A stretch of DNA of 64,000 nt from Calothrix sp. PCC 7103 (GTDB taxonomy: Bacteria > Cyanobacteriota > Cyanobacteriia > Cyanobacteriales > Nostocaceae). Each line of letters begins with the position of its first letter. The first letter of the stretch is position 1. The DNA is taken from assembly GCF_000331305.1 (NCBI RefSeq), contig NZ_KB217478.1, positions 8,215,481 to 8,279,480 of the forward strand, written 5' to 3'. Below, one piece after another: positions 26,450 to 34,898 of the stretch. Below the pieces are notes generated by a model. The model was not told the origin of the DNA. It saw only the letters and a program-made list of their open reading frames with translations, and made no database searches. Position numbers and translations under genes: made by a program.

Positions 26450-26522
26450 TTGTTTCTCCCTTCATTCAAATAAAATTTCGTCAACTAGCTTCTTGTTTTG
26501 CTTGAAGTCAATCAAAATCGTT

Positions 26523-26960
26523 TTATGAGTTGTACGCGATTTGATTTGACTGAGTATCATACTTAGCTGTCAAAATCAGCTTTTTATCAGGTGCGTATAC
26601 TAAAACCGTCAAGTCCTGACTTGGAAAGTTCTTGTGGAAACCTTGTACTAAAGATTTTGCCAATGGTCTTACTTCTGCTGGACGAACTTGAGGTGTAATT
26701 ACAACACCTAATTTGTTGTTATCACGCACAAAAGCATCAGAGACGATTCCTTTTGCTGTTGATACTACCCAGTTACCAAAGTCTTGCCCTTGTGCAGTAT
26801 TACCCAGTTCTAACTGTGAGTAATTATTGCTATATGTTGCACCTGGGAGCTGTGATGTTGGCTGTTTTGCTTGTACTGAGCTACATGCACTAGTGGTTGT
26901 TAGTAGTAGCACTAACGCAAATGCGGTCAAAATGCGACGGAAATGCTGAACTATTTTCAT
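26523..26960 (-). CDS. Putative lipoprotein
   Basis: This 145-residue protein has a signal peptide with hydrophobic core ILTAFALVLLLTT and a lipobox TSAC (cysteine at about residue 26), so it should be lipid-anchored. The mature part has an alpha/beta pattern (LGVVITPQVRPAEVRPLAKS, LTVLVYAPDKKLILTAKYD). No named family is recognised. It lies between two stress-type genes on the same strand. Confidence 0.7.
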   Translation of the reverse strand: MKIVQHFRRILTAFALVLLLTTTSACSSVQAKQPTSQLPGATYSNNYSQLELGNTAQGQDFGNWVVSTAKGIVSDAFVRDNNKLGVVITPQVRPAEVRPLAKSLVQGFHKNFPSQDLTVLVYAPDKKLILTAKYDTQSNQIAYNS

Positions 26961-27002
26961 GCTTTACCTCCTTGATATGTAAAGAGTTTTTAACTTTTTT
27001 GA

Positions 27003-27863
27003 TTAAAGGCGGTCTTGTTTGTTAACGACAGATCTACCATCGGTGTCTATATCCAATTCTTCACGACGAATTGTTTCAGTTGCTTCGACTGTTTCATGGT
27101 CTACAACTTTTCGGACACGAACTTCTTCTCGTACTACCGCTTCTTTACGAATGTCAGGAACTTCTTCGTAAATATCTACATGCGCTACTTCACCTTCACG
27201 GAATGCTGTTGCATCACCAGTAACTACTCTACCTGCATCTGCGGGGGTGACACGCTCAATAACTACTCGCTCTTTCTCAATTGGTACTGCAACACGTGCG
27301 GTTTCTGTTTCTACATGCTTACCAATTGCAACTTCACCAGCTTTACGACGCTGTTTATTAGCTACTAAGCGCTCTTCATAAAGTCTAATAGTTGTATCAT
27401 CGTGTACGCTGGTGTCGTATAAATCAGCGTCTTGGCTATAGTTATAAGTATTGCGGTCGTAAGTTGGGGTGGTACGTCCAACTGCACTCAGAGGCGCCGA
27501 GGCTTCGAGTGGTGTACGATATACTCCACGTACTCGCTCTTCGTAGTCGTAGTCTAGTACTGTATCATCCTTAAATTCAGGTAAATCTTCTGCTTGCTTT
27601 TTAGTTAACCCAGTATACACACGCTCTTCTCTTGAATCAACTTGAGCGCGACCAAGGGGAAGTAATACTTTTTTACCAAAAATCCAAAAGCCTAAATCAA
27701 CAAGTAGATAACGGAACTGTCCTTGGTCATCGACTAGGATATCACTGACTGTGCCAATTTTATCATCACTGCTTCGGCTATAGACACTCATTCCTTTAAT
27801 GTCTTTACCTTGAATAGTGTTATGGTAGTCTGTGTCGAAATCGCTAATTTTATGGAGTGCCAT
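27003..27863 (-). CDS. PRC-barrel and DUF2382 domain protein
   Basis: This 286-residue protein has an N-terminal PRC-barrel (about 15-100; MSVYSRSSDDKIGTVSDILV) and a C-terminal YsnF-like DUF2382 (about 155-270; RLYEERLVANKQRRKAGEVA, then VVIERV and VREEVRVRK). Such proteins are linked to general stress. The biochemical role is unclear. Charged residues dominate the C-terminal half. Confidence 0.85.
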   Translation of the reverse strand: MALHKISDFDTDYHNTIQGKDIKGMSVYSRSSDDKIGTVSDILVDDQGQFRYLLVDLGFWIFGKKVLLPLGRAQVDSREERVYTGLTKKQAEDLPEFKDDTVLDYDYEERVRGVYRTPLEASAPLSAVGRTTPTYDRNTYNYSQDADLYDTSVHDDTTIRLYEERLVANKQRRKAGEVAIGKHVETETARVAVPIEKERVVIERVTPADAGRVVTGDATAFREGEVAHVDIYEEVPDIRKEAVVREEVRVRKVVDHETVEATETIRREELDIDTDGRSVVNKQDRL

Positions 27864-28303
27864 TAGTTATTTTCTCTAGGGTTATTTACTAACAATGTTA
27901 AATATCTAAAACCCATGAGCCATCTTTCTAGAGAATGAAACGCCCTTATCTCCAGGTATAAAACACTCTTAATATTTATTGATATTTGCTAAATTTGATG
28001 CTATGTAAGGTAATTAAATTTCTCAAAATCTGGTTTTATAGATACCATTATAATGATTAACTATAAAATTGTGACTACTTTCTAGCATTCTATGTCAATT
28101 ATAGATAAGTCATTATAGGACTAAGGTACTAAGCAAAATATTAATAATTGTGACTAAGTTCTAGCATTTAATGTATGTTACATAAGATTGTATTCTAACT
28201 TTTGAGAGATACTGTTTCATTCAATTGATTGATGATAAGTTCGCTTAAATATGAGGAGATATAATTAAATAAATTGATAATATAACTAAATATTGAAGTT
28301 ACT
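27864..28303. other. Intergenic region with two 28-base direct repeats
   Basis: These 440 A+T-rich bases lie between the minus-strand PRC-barrel gene and a plus-strand pseudogene. Two copies of ATTGTGACTA..TTCTAGCATT..ATGT lie at 28068-28095 and 28147-28174, 79 bases apart, on the same strand with about four differences. No open frame is seen. The repeats could be regulator sites. Confidence 0.6.
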
Positions 28304-28742
28304 ATGAAAAGAGTAGTTCCGTTTCTTTTTAGCTGTTTTTTAATTATTGGTGTTGGCGATTGTCATAGTCTTGCAAAGACTATGACAATCGCCAGACCGT
28401 ACTGATGTAACTACTAAAATAACTAACCGAGAAGCAACTGATGCAGCTAAAAATGATGCCCAAAGTCAAATTTGGCGCCAGCAGTTAAATGCCGATATTG
28501 GTGTGCGCGAAGAACGAAATAACTGGGCAGGTGGTGAAGAACAAAAAAAACTACCGACTTAGCAAGTCAGGTACGCTCAAAATTAGAAGCAAATATTCCC
28601 AACAGTTACAGGAACTGTTGCAAATTCTTCACAGTTTGCTAAAGTTGCTCCCTTAGCTCGTTAAATTAAAGGTGTCTCGTTTGTAGAGATGAAAGTTACC
28701 GTCGCTAGTGCTAAGACTAAGGTGGTAAATAACCAACAGTAG
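28304..28742 (+). pseudogene. Degraded lipoprotein gene carrying an inserted hairpin
   Basis: ATG at 28304 opens MKRVVPFLFSCFLIIGVGDC, a lipoprotein-like signal, but a 41-base near-palindrome (28354-28394) follows directly and leads to a stop. Coding sequence resumes in other frames: RTDVTTKITNREATDAAKND and WRQQLNADIGVREERNNW, then TTDLASQVRSKLEANIPN, then TVTGTVANSSQFAKVAPLAR, stop, IKGVSFVEMKVTVASAK. At least two frameshifts and one internal stop are present. The middle and end resemble a BON-like periplasmic domain. Confidence 0.75.
28354..28394. repeat. Perfect 19-bp hairpin inside the pseudogene
   Basis: Arms 28354-28372 (starting TGGCGATTGTC) and 28376-28394 (ending GACAATCGCCA) are fully complementary around GCA. 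It has no match to the other repeat families in the window. Confidence 0.85.
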
Positions 28743-28781
28743 AAAAAAACTAGAACAAAAACTAGAACAAAGGAGTCAATT

Positions 28782-29174
28782 ATGGAAACTCAAGAACAAA
28801 CCAAACAACAAGAATATGCTACTAAGCTTCAAAACGAAGCAACTTCTCAATTCGATAGCCAAGTGCAACGCATTACTCAACAAGTTTCTAATTTTCTCGC
28901 AGAGCTACCAAGCAACGTTAATCGCTTCTATCAAGAGTACAAACTTCCTGTTCTTAGCTTTGTTGCACTCGTAGTTGGCATTGTAGTACTCCGTGTCGGC
29001 TTGGCAGTTATAGGCGCCATCAATGGTATTCCTTTAGTTAAACCAATTTTTGAGTTAATAGGGATGGGTTATACTGGTTGGTTTGTTTACCGCTACTTAC
29101 TCAATAGTTCTGCACGTAAGGAACTAGCAGAAAATATAGACTCGACTAAAAAGGAAGTCTTAGGTAGTAACTAG
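28782..29174 (+). CDS. CAAD domain membrane protein
   Basis: This 130-residue protein has a hydrophilic helical start, two membrane segments (about 56-78 and 86-104) and a charged tail, with the CAAD pattern ING(I)PLVKPIFELIGMGYTGWFVYRYLL at about 82-107. Family knowledge: CAAD was found as an appended domain on some cyanobacterial aminoacyl-tRNA synthetases and as stand-alone thylakoid proteins, related to plant CURT1. GGAG lies nine bases before the ATG. The likely location is the thylakoid membrane. Confidence 0.88.
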   Translation: METQEQTKQQEYATKLQNEATSQFDSQVQRITQQVSNFLAELPSNVNRFYQEYKLPVLSFVALVVGIVVLRVGLAVIGAINGIPLVKPIFELIGMGYTGWFVYRYLLNSSARKELAENIDSTKKEVLGSN

Positions 29175-29183
29175 GTTAATACT

Positions 29184-29211
29184 GGGACGGGCAGGATGCC
29201 CGTTCCACAAG
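29184..29211. repeat. GGGCAGGATGCCCGTTCC hairpin
   Basis: ACGGGCA, GGA, TGCCCGT pair between the converging CAAD and aquaporin-like genes. Near-identical copy at 45606-45632. Confidence 0.7.
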
Positions 29212-29214
29212 AGT

Positions 29215-29808
29215 CTATATTGTTGTTTGTGGTCTGTGGACAAAGAGTCTGAATAGTACTGTAAACACAATACCACTTAGTACTGTAGCCCAAGTTGCTG
29301 CTGACAGCGTTTGATTCATGGCAATTGCAACTGCTGGATTTAATATTCCTTTACTTATTAATAATCCAGCAGTTAAGGCTGCACCTATAGCTATACCACT
29401 ACCAGAAGAAGGAACATTCTTTTTATAAACTGCCATAACTGTCAGCATCAAAATACCAAAACCAACAAATTCTGCCAAGCTGTTTGCTGCAAAGTAATAC
29501 GGCGCCAAAACACCGACTAAGTTACCCAACGAACGCGCTAACAACGCACCAAGAATTTGCGCCGCAATATATAATGTACCAGTACTAGCCGTAATACTTC
29601 GATTTACAAGTAGACCAATAGTGACGGCTGGGTTTAAGTGGGCGCCTGAAATACTTCCAACTGCATAAACAAATGCTGCAAGCGTTAAACCAACTGCGTA
29701 AGGTGTACCACCCAAAAGTGCAGCTAGTGTTAGGAAAAAGGTTCCTATAAATTCAGCAAAAGCAGCTTTAACGTCTGGTTTTAACAAGGCACCTGTAGAC
29801 TTTCTCAT
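29215..29808 (-). CDS. MIP family (aquaporin-like) channel with altered second NPA box
   Basis: This 197-residue protein has six hydrophobic segments. The first NPA box is standard (SGAHLNPAVT, about residue 55-63). The second reads GILNPAVAIAM near residue 156, so the arginine that normally follows NPA and forms the selectivity filter is replaced by valine. It is about 30 residues shorter than AqpZ. It may carry a solute other than water, or be impaired. A GAAACCCGGTTTC palindrome lies upstream at 29828-29842. Confidence 0.8.
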   Translation of the reverse strand: MRKSTGALLKPDVKAAFAEFIGTFFLTLAALLGGTPYAVGLTLAAFVYAVGSISGAHLNPAVTIGLLVNRSITASTGTLYIAAQILGALLARSLGNLVGVLAPYYFAANSLAEFVGFGILMLTVMAVYKKNVPSSGSGIAIGAALTAGLLISKGILNPAVAIAMNQTLSAATWATVLSGIVFTVLFRLFVHRPQTTI

Positions 29809-29827
29809 GTTGCTATATTTTTAAGTT

Positions 29828-29842
29828 AGAAACCCGGTTTCT
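29828..29842. repeat. AGAAACCCGGTTTCT palindrome
   Basis: A 15-base near-perfect palindrome just before the aquaporin-like gene. Relatives lie at 1776-1789 and 1829-1842. Confidence 0.6.
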
Positions 29843-29885
29843 AGTTGTTTTTACTATTTATATAGCTATTAAGTAATTATTATAG

Positions 29886-30683
29886 TTATAGAGTAACTTC
29901 AAGTTCAGCAGCTATACCAAAATGGTCGGATGGATAAATTAGCTGATTATCTGGCGCCGACTTGGTAAGTATCAATTCACAGTTATGAACTTGTAAATGT
30001 TGATTAGTAAATATATAATCAAGCGTTCCGCGCCAAGCTTCAATTTTACGATGTACTAATATATTTGCTACACGGCGCCCAATTGTGCGAGTTAAATTAT
30101 TTTTAGTTTTAATTAAAGGTGTAGGACAAGTATATTCAGGTTCTTGACCGTGATGTGCTGCATAAGCTGAAATAAAATGTTCACGTATAAATTCTATCTC
30201 TGGTGTGTCGGGTGTTGCATTAAAATCACCAACGGCAATTATTGGTAATGAAGATAGTGTGCTCAACCAATCTACAAGTAACTTAAATTGTTCCATTCGT
30301 GCATCCGTTTTTCCTGGTTGCCAGTAATAATGTCCATTACAAAATATTAATGGTTGATTATTTATATTAACTTGCACATACTGAGCTAGGCGCCCTTGAC
30401 TTTGTAAATTGAGTTGTTGTTGTAAAACAAACGGGTAGCGACTCAGTATAGCTATTCCATATTCTGGCCCAAGTTTATACGGTCGTTCTTGGAAAGGAAC
30501 CAAGTACATATAAGGCATATTTAGTTGTTGTGCTAACCAATGACCTGTTTGTTCTTGAATATTAATTTCTTGTAATGCTATCAAATCAGCATTTATTACT
30601 TTAAGCTCATCAACGAGAAGTTTGCTTCTTTTCTCCCAACACTTTATGTCAAACAAAATATTGATTGTAACAACTTTAACCAT
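29886..30683 (-). CDS. Endonuclease/exonuclease/phosphatase family protein
   Basis: This 265-residue protein has the DNase I-like EEP motifs: LQEINIQEQ (Glu for metal binding, near residue 41), CNGHYYW, AVGDFNATPDTPE near 155, TLDYIF, and SDHFGIAAEL at the end. All catalytic residues appear present. Members cut nucleic acids, phosphoinositides or sphingomyelin, and the substrate is not clear here. There is no signal peptide. Confidence 0.85.
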   Translation of the reverse strand: MVKVVTINILFDIKCWEKRSKLLVDELKVINADLIALQEINIQEQTGHWLAQQLNMPYMYLVPFQERPYKLGPEYGIAILSRYPFVLQQQLNLQSQGRLAQYVQVNINNQPLIFCNGHYYWQPGKTDARMEQFKLLVDWLSTLSSLPIIAVGDFNATPDTPEIEFIREHFISAYAAHHGQEPEYTCPTPLIKTKNNLTRTIGRRVANILVHRKIEAWRGTLDYIFTNQHLQVHNCELILTKSAPDNQLIYPSDHFGIAAELEVTL

Positions 30684-30802
30684 AGGATAATTCTACAACG
30701 ATAATTTGAATGATTTTTATATTCATTTGTTATACATAATACTTGCTGTGCGACTAAAGGTTACTGTACTGTCTTAGGTGTTACTTTTGTCTAGAGAAAA
30801 TT

Positions 30803-31018
30803 ATGCAAGAGCTAGTTAATCAAATCACCAGCAGAACAGGTGTATCGGAAGAACAAGCACAACAAGCAATTTCAATCGTTTTTTCTTTTGTTAAAGATAA
30901 GCTACCTGAACCTATCGCATCGCAAGTAGGAGGTTATTTAGGTCTTGAGTCTGGTGGCGCCGCTGGGCTAATGGGACAGCTTGGTAATTTAGACGGCATG
31001 TTTGGTAATAACCAATAG
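30803..31018 (+). CDS. Small protein of DUF2780/DUF2267-like type
   Basis: This 71-residue protein begins with a helical segment MQELVNQITSRTGVSEEQAQ, continues into AISIVFSFVKDKLPEPIASQ, and ends with a glycine-rich tail (GYLGLESGGAAGLMGQLGNL). This layout is common in small stress-associated proteins annotated as DUF2780/DUF2267. No function is known. It converges on the C39-peptidase ABC transporter. Confidence 0.6.
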   Translation: MQELVNQITSRTGVSEEQAQQAISIVFSFVKDKLPEPIASQVGGYLGLESGGAAGLMGQLGNLDGMFGNNQ

Positions 31019-31073
31019 TATCAAGTTTTTTATTTACAGATAATCTAGGTTTACTGTGGCACAGGTGGGACAT

Positions 31074-33284
31074 CTATGCTACGGTTCCGCCCTCGCTTTT
31101 AATTAGTTCTAAATAATACCCTTCAACTTTACTCAAATCATCATGCGTTCCTCGCTGCACAACTTTACCGCGATGCAATACTATAATCTCATCACAGTCG
31201 CGAATTGTACTCAAACGGTGGGCAACTATTAAACAGGTACAACCTCGTAAACGTAAATTTTGGTCAATAATCTTTTCGGTTTCCGTATCCAACGCACTTG
31301 TGGCTTCATCCATTAATAATATAGATGGATTATTAACTAGTGCGCGAGCTATCTCTAACCTTTGTCGCTGTCCTCCGCTCAGGTTTGTAGCGCCTTCTAG
31401 TAAATTTGCATTATATCCACCCGGTAAAGACTGAACAATATCGTGTACGGTAGCATCACGACAAGCTTGTACCAAATTACTATCGGGAATGGTACTATCC
31501 CACAAAGTTAAGTTATCGCGTACACTACCACCGAATAACATAATCTCTTGCTCAATCGTAGCAATCGAATTTGCCAACACTTGAGGCTGTATTTTATTTT
31601 TTGGCTTACCATCAAGATAAATTTCACCTGACCAAGGTTGATATAACCCTGCTACAAGTTTAGCAATGGTGGATTTTCCGGAACCGCTACCACCCACCAA
31701 AGCTACACGTTGCCCAGGTTTGAGTGAAAGACTAAAATTTTCAATCAAAGCAGGCGCCGTTTTGCTATAGCCAAAGGTAATATTACGGAGTTCAAGATAT
31801 CCCTCTAATTTAGGATTATCGAGAATAAGTGACTTTCTTTCCCCGTTACCCCTTTCCCTTTTTTCCTCTGTCGGGTTTCTCAAAACATCATCGAGTCGAT
31901 TTAAATTACCTTCAAGTTCTTGTAAATCTCCTCCCAAACTAACCAACTGGTTAACAGGTTGCATAAACTGCTGCATCAATGCTTGAAATGCTACAAGTTG
32001 TCCAATACTAAGGGCGCCTTCCATAACGCGCAAACCACCAACACATAACAATAACATTGAAGCAATACCAGTTAAAAACGCGGGTAAAGTTCCTAAGCCT
32101 TGGTTGAGGCTGTCCATATCTTGCTGGACGTTGATAGATTTAGCATAATATCCAGCCCAACGGTTGAAAAAGTCAGATTCTAAACCTGAAGCTTTTAGGG
32201 TTTCCATACTTTGTAACCCTGCTATTGCGACCCCACTCACTTTGCCCTGTTCCTGCATCAATCGTACATTAGTATCCACTCTTAATGTAGCCACCCACTG
32301 TAAAGCAACAAGATTCACAACAACAAATGCAACACCTATCAGTGTTAGAACGTAGTCATACTGCCACATTACAACACCATAAAAAATCACCATCACAGCA
32401 GAAATTACGGTTGTAGCAAGCTTTCCCGAAAGTAAACTCGCGAGACGGTCGTTAAGTTGGATACGGCTACTAATTTCTCCAGCAAAGCGCTGGTCATAAA
32501 AACTTACAGGTAAATGCAGCAGATGCCAAATAAACTTACTCGACATACCCATTGCGAGTTTAATCTTTAGGCGCCGTAGTAGCTGTAACTGTAATCTTGT
32601 CAATAAACCGCTAATTAAAGCAGTAAACAGCATTCCGAATATTAGAGGACGTATCCATTCTTCGCGTTTATTAATTAATACTTCGTCTACAAAAAACCGC
32701 GAAAACGTCGGCATTGCTAAACCAGGTAATACAAGAAAAAACCCAGCTAGCACACAATATAGCAATGGTACAAAACTACACTGCACTCGTGAGTACAACG
32801 CCAAAAATAAACTTGGCTTATGACCCCCCTTCTTAAACTCCTGGCTTTTTTCAAATACCAATACAACCCCGGTAAAAGCTGCACTAAACTCTTCTATGGA
32901 AACAGCACGGCGCCCAGTTGCGGGGTCATTGAGAAAAACTTGCTTTTTACTAAAACCTTCGACAACTAAAAAGTGATTAAAATTCCAAAACACTATATAA
33001 GGACAAGCAACCTGTCTCAACCCTTCCAAATCGATTTTGAAACCCTTCGCCTGTAAATCGTAACTTTTCGCAGCATTAATAATATTAGAAGCCTTACTAC
33101 CATCACGAGATATCCCACAAGCTTGGCGCAACTCAGCAAGCGGTACAATTCGCCCATAATATCCCAATATCATCCCTAAAGAAGCGGCGCCACATTCTAC
33201 CGCTTCCATCTGTAACAACGTAGGAGTACGGCGAATCGGCTGGTATTTGGACTTTAACTGCGGAATTTTCAACATAAGCGACAA
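31074..33284 (-). CDS. NHLM-type peptide export ABC transporter with C39 peptidase
   Basis: This 736-residue protein starts with a C39 peptidase domain (TLLQMEAVECGAASLGMIL, catalytic Cys31; NFNHFLVVEG with the His; LNDPATGRR with the Asp). It then has an ABC membrane domain (about 165-450) and an ATPase with GGSGSGKST near 533, LSGGQRQRL near 636 and LLMDEATSALD. Such proteins cut the leader after a double-glycine site and export the peptide. It is the expected partner of the 1012-residue protein at 22660, although 5.4 kb separates them. Both are on the minus strand. Confidence 0.88.
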   Translation of the reverse strand: MSLMLKIPQLKSKYQPIRRTPTLLQMEAVECGAASLGMILGYYGRIVPLAELRQACGISRDGSKASNIINAAKSYDLQAKGFKIDLEGLRQVACPYIVFWNFNHFLVVEGFSKKQVFLNDPATGRRAVSIEEFSAAFTGVVLVFEKSQEFKKGGHKPSLFLALYSRVQCSFVPLLYCVLAGFFLVLPGLAMPTFSRFFVDEVLINKREEWIRPLIFGMLFTALISGLLTRLQLQLLRRLKIKLAMGMSSKFIWHLLHLPVSFYDQRFAGEISSRIQLNDRLASLLSGKLATTVISAVMVIFYGVVMWQYDYVLTLIGVAFVVVNLVALQWVATLRVDTNVRLMQEQGKVSGVAIAGLQSMETLKASGLESDFFNRWAGYYAKSINVQQDMDSLNQGLGTLPAFLTGIASMLLLCVGGLRVMEGALSIGQLVAFQALMQQFMQPVNQLVSLGGDLQELEGNLNRLDDVLRNPTEEKRERGNGERKSLILDNPKLEGYLELRNITFGYSKTAPALIENFSLSLKPGQRVALVGGSGSGKSTIAKLVAGLYQPWSGEIYLDGKPKNKIQPQVLANSIATIEQEIMLFGGSVRDNLTLWDSTIPDSNLVQACRDATVHDIVQSLPGGYNANLLEGATNLSGGQRQRLEIARALVNNPSILLMDEATSALDTETEKIIDQNLRLRGCTCLIVAHRLSTIRDCDEIIVLHRGKVVQRGTHDDLSKVEGYYLELIKSEGGTVA

Positions 33285-33796
33285 AACTGAACCACTATCT
33301 ATAGCTATTTCTAGGCGCCTTTAACTAATGCACTACTTGTGGAACAGGCATCCCTGCCTGTTAAATACCCCTCTCTGTGCCTAATAAGGTAAATAATAAT
33401 ACCACCTGCGTATACTATACATAGCAGTAAATACCCGTGCGCGACTCAACCACTTTGAAAAGTGTCATATTTACAAGCTTTTTTAAGAATGATATGTTGA
33501 GAACAACCAAGTAATATTAATCACTCTTCATCAACAGAGCAACTTGCTTCTAAAAAACTTTAAATATATAGTATAAAAAGTTTTATTTTGTCTGTAAAAA
33601 TATTTACTAGCGTATTTACTATTGTAACCTGATCTTTTTTTGTACTGCGATAAAATAACACATGTCAATTGTGTAATTTTCCAAATATTGTTACTAGTAT
33701 CAAATTGATATAAACCTTATAGAAAAAGGATGACGATTGCACTTAGGCGCCCATAACATAGCAAATATCAACCAGAGAAAACACGTACATACAACC
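33285..33796. other. Intergenic region before the PEP-CTERM gene
   Basis: These bases hold an AACAGGCATCCCTGCCTGT hairpin (33337-33361) and otherwise A+T-rich sequence with both divergent promoters. I looked for a short peptide gene with a double-glycine leader next to the transporter and did not see one. Confidence 0.5.
33337..33361. repeat. AACAGGCATCCCTGCCTGT hairpin
   Basis: The same unit as at 22079-22104, including the CTTGTGG lead-in. It lies upstream of the C39 transporter gene. Confidence 0.7.
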
Positions 33797-34564
33797 ATGC
33801 AAAAAGCTATGTTACTCGCAAAAATCTTCGCCGCAACGACTCTTGGCTTAAGTGTTCTTACTTTTGCTTCCACAGCAAATGCAGCTTCCTTAGTACCTAA
33901 TACAGAAGGTGAAATTCAAACAACAAACCTTGGTTGTCTCGATGCTACCAAGTGTATTGATACAACTGCTGCTGCTACGAATGGATTACCTTTTGCTTAT
34001 ACAGTAACCAGCTTGAAATACGATTTCGATAACAAGGGTCCTAAATTTGTTGAAAGCCGCTTATTTACTGATAACCGCAGCACTAAGAACGATTATGGTT
34101 TCGGTATTACATTTAATAAACAAGATGCAGGCACAAACCCAAATCTAAATCAACTGTGGATGCGTTCCGTAGCAATGCTTGGTTTAACAAGCACTTTTGA
34201 AAGTGGTCAATTAGAAGTTGGTAGATTCAAGTTTGATTTTCTTGGTAAAAATATTGGCTCCGTAACCTTTGATTTGTTTGATGTCGAAGACAAAGGTACA
34301 AGCATTTTGGAAGTTAACGGTCAGGCTACTACAATTAATGCTGTTGCTGGCGCCGATAGCAACAGACAGACAATCACTATCCACGATGTTAGCTCGTTTG
34401 TAATTCAACTGGGTAATCATGACAGCAAATTATTTCCTAAAACTGGTGATGGTGTCGCAATGCGTGCAAGTGTTCCTGAACCTGGTACTGTCATTAGCTT
34501 AGGTGTCCTGGCCGCTGCTGGTATAATCTCTGCACGCCAACGTAAAAAAGTAAATATCGGTTAA
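33797..34564 (+). CDS. LEVG-type PEP-CTERM sorting-domain protein
   Basis: From the ATG at 33797 this is 255 residues. A signal peptide (MQKAMLLAKIFAATTLGLSV, cleavage after ANA) leads to an extracellular beta-rich domain with QLEVGRFKFDF and DLFDVEDKG, the hallmark of LEVG-type PEP-CTERM proteins. The C-terminus has the sorting signal VPEPGTVISLGVLAAAG followed by RQRKK. Exosortase would cleave at PEP and the protein would go to the surface or extracellular matrix. The open frame extends to 33737, but the residues before the signal are unlikely to be translated. Confidence 0.88.
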   Translation: MQKAMLLAKIFAATTLGLSVLTFASTANAASLVPNTEGEIQTTNLGCLDATKCIDTTAAATNGLPFAYTVTSLKYDFDNKGPKFVESRLFTDNRSTKNDYGFGITFNKQDAGTNPNLNQLWMRSVAMLGLTSTFESGQLEVGRFKFDFLGKNIGSVTFDLFDVEDKGTSILEVNGQATTINAVAGADSNRQTITIHDVSSFVIQLGNHDSKLFPKTGDGVAMRASVPEPGTVISLGVLAAAGIISARQRKKVNIG

Positions 34565-34898
34565 TTATCGTAACCAATCATATATTTACTACATAAAGCT
34601 TAATTTTAAAGTGCATCAAAAATTTTAGATTTTTCCTTCTCGTTTACACATGCATTGAGTAGATAAAGTTACTAATGGTAAAAGTTAATACTTATATCTA
34701 CTCCATTTCTCTGTATACAATTATTCCTGACTAATAATTCTGGAAAAAAAGTATATTTCATCGTTACGCGAGTAAAATGTTCCTTAGTACTTTATTTGAT
34801 GGCTGTGATTTAAACTGCCTTGTCATTTGCAGCTTTTCGCACAAATGACTGAGTGTTTTTCGGCTATATTTCAGTTCCCCTACCCTCACACTCTGACA
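34565..34898. other. A+T-rich intergenic region, nothing recognised
   Basis: There are 334 bases between the PEP-CTERM gene and nadC. No repeat family member, hairpin or short gene stands out. The in-frame stretch from TTG 34827 is probably untranslated leader of nadC. Confidence 0.4.

Noticed and set aside
33285-33796. A peptide precursor gene next to the C39 transporter
   Set aside because: I read both strands for a short frame with a double-glycine leader and a ribosome binding site and found none that I could support.
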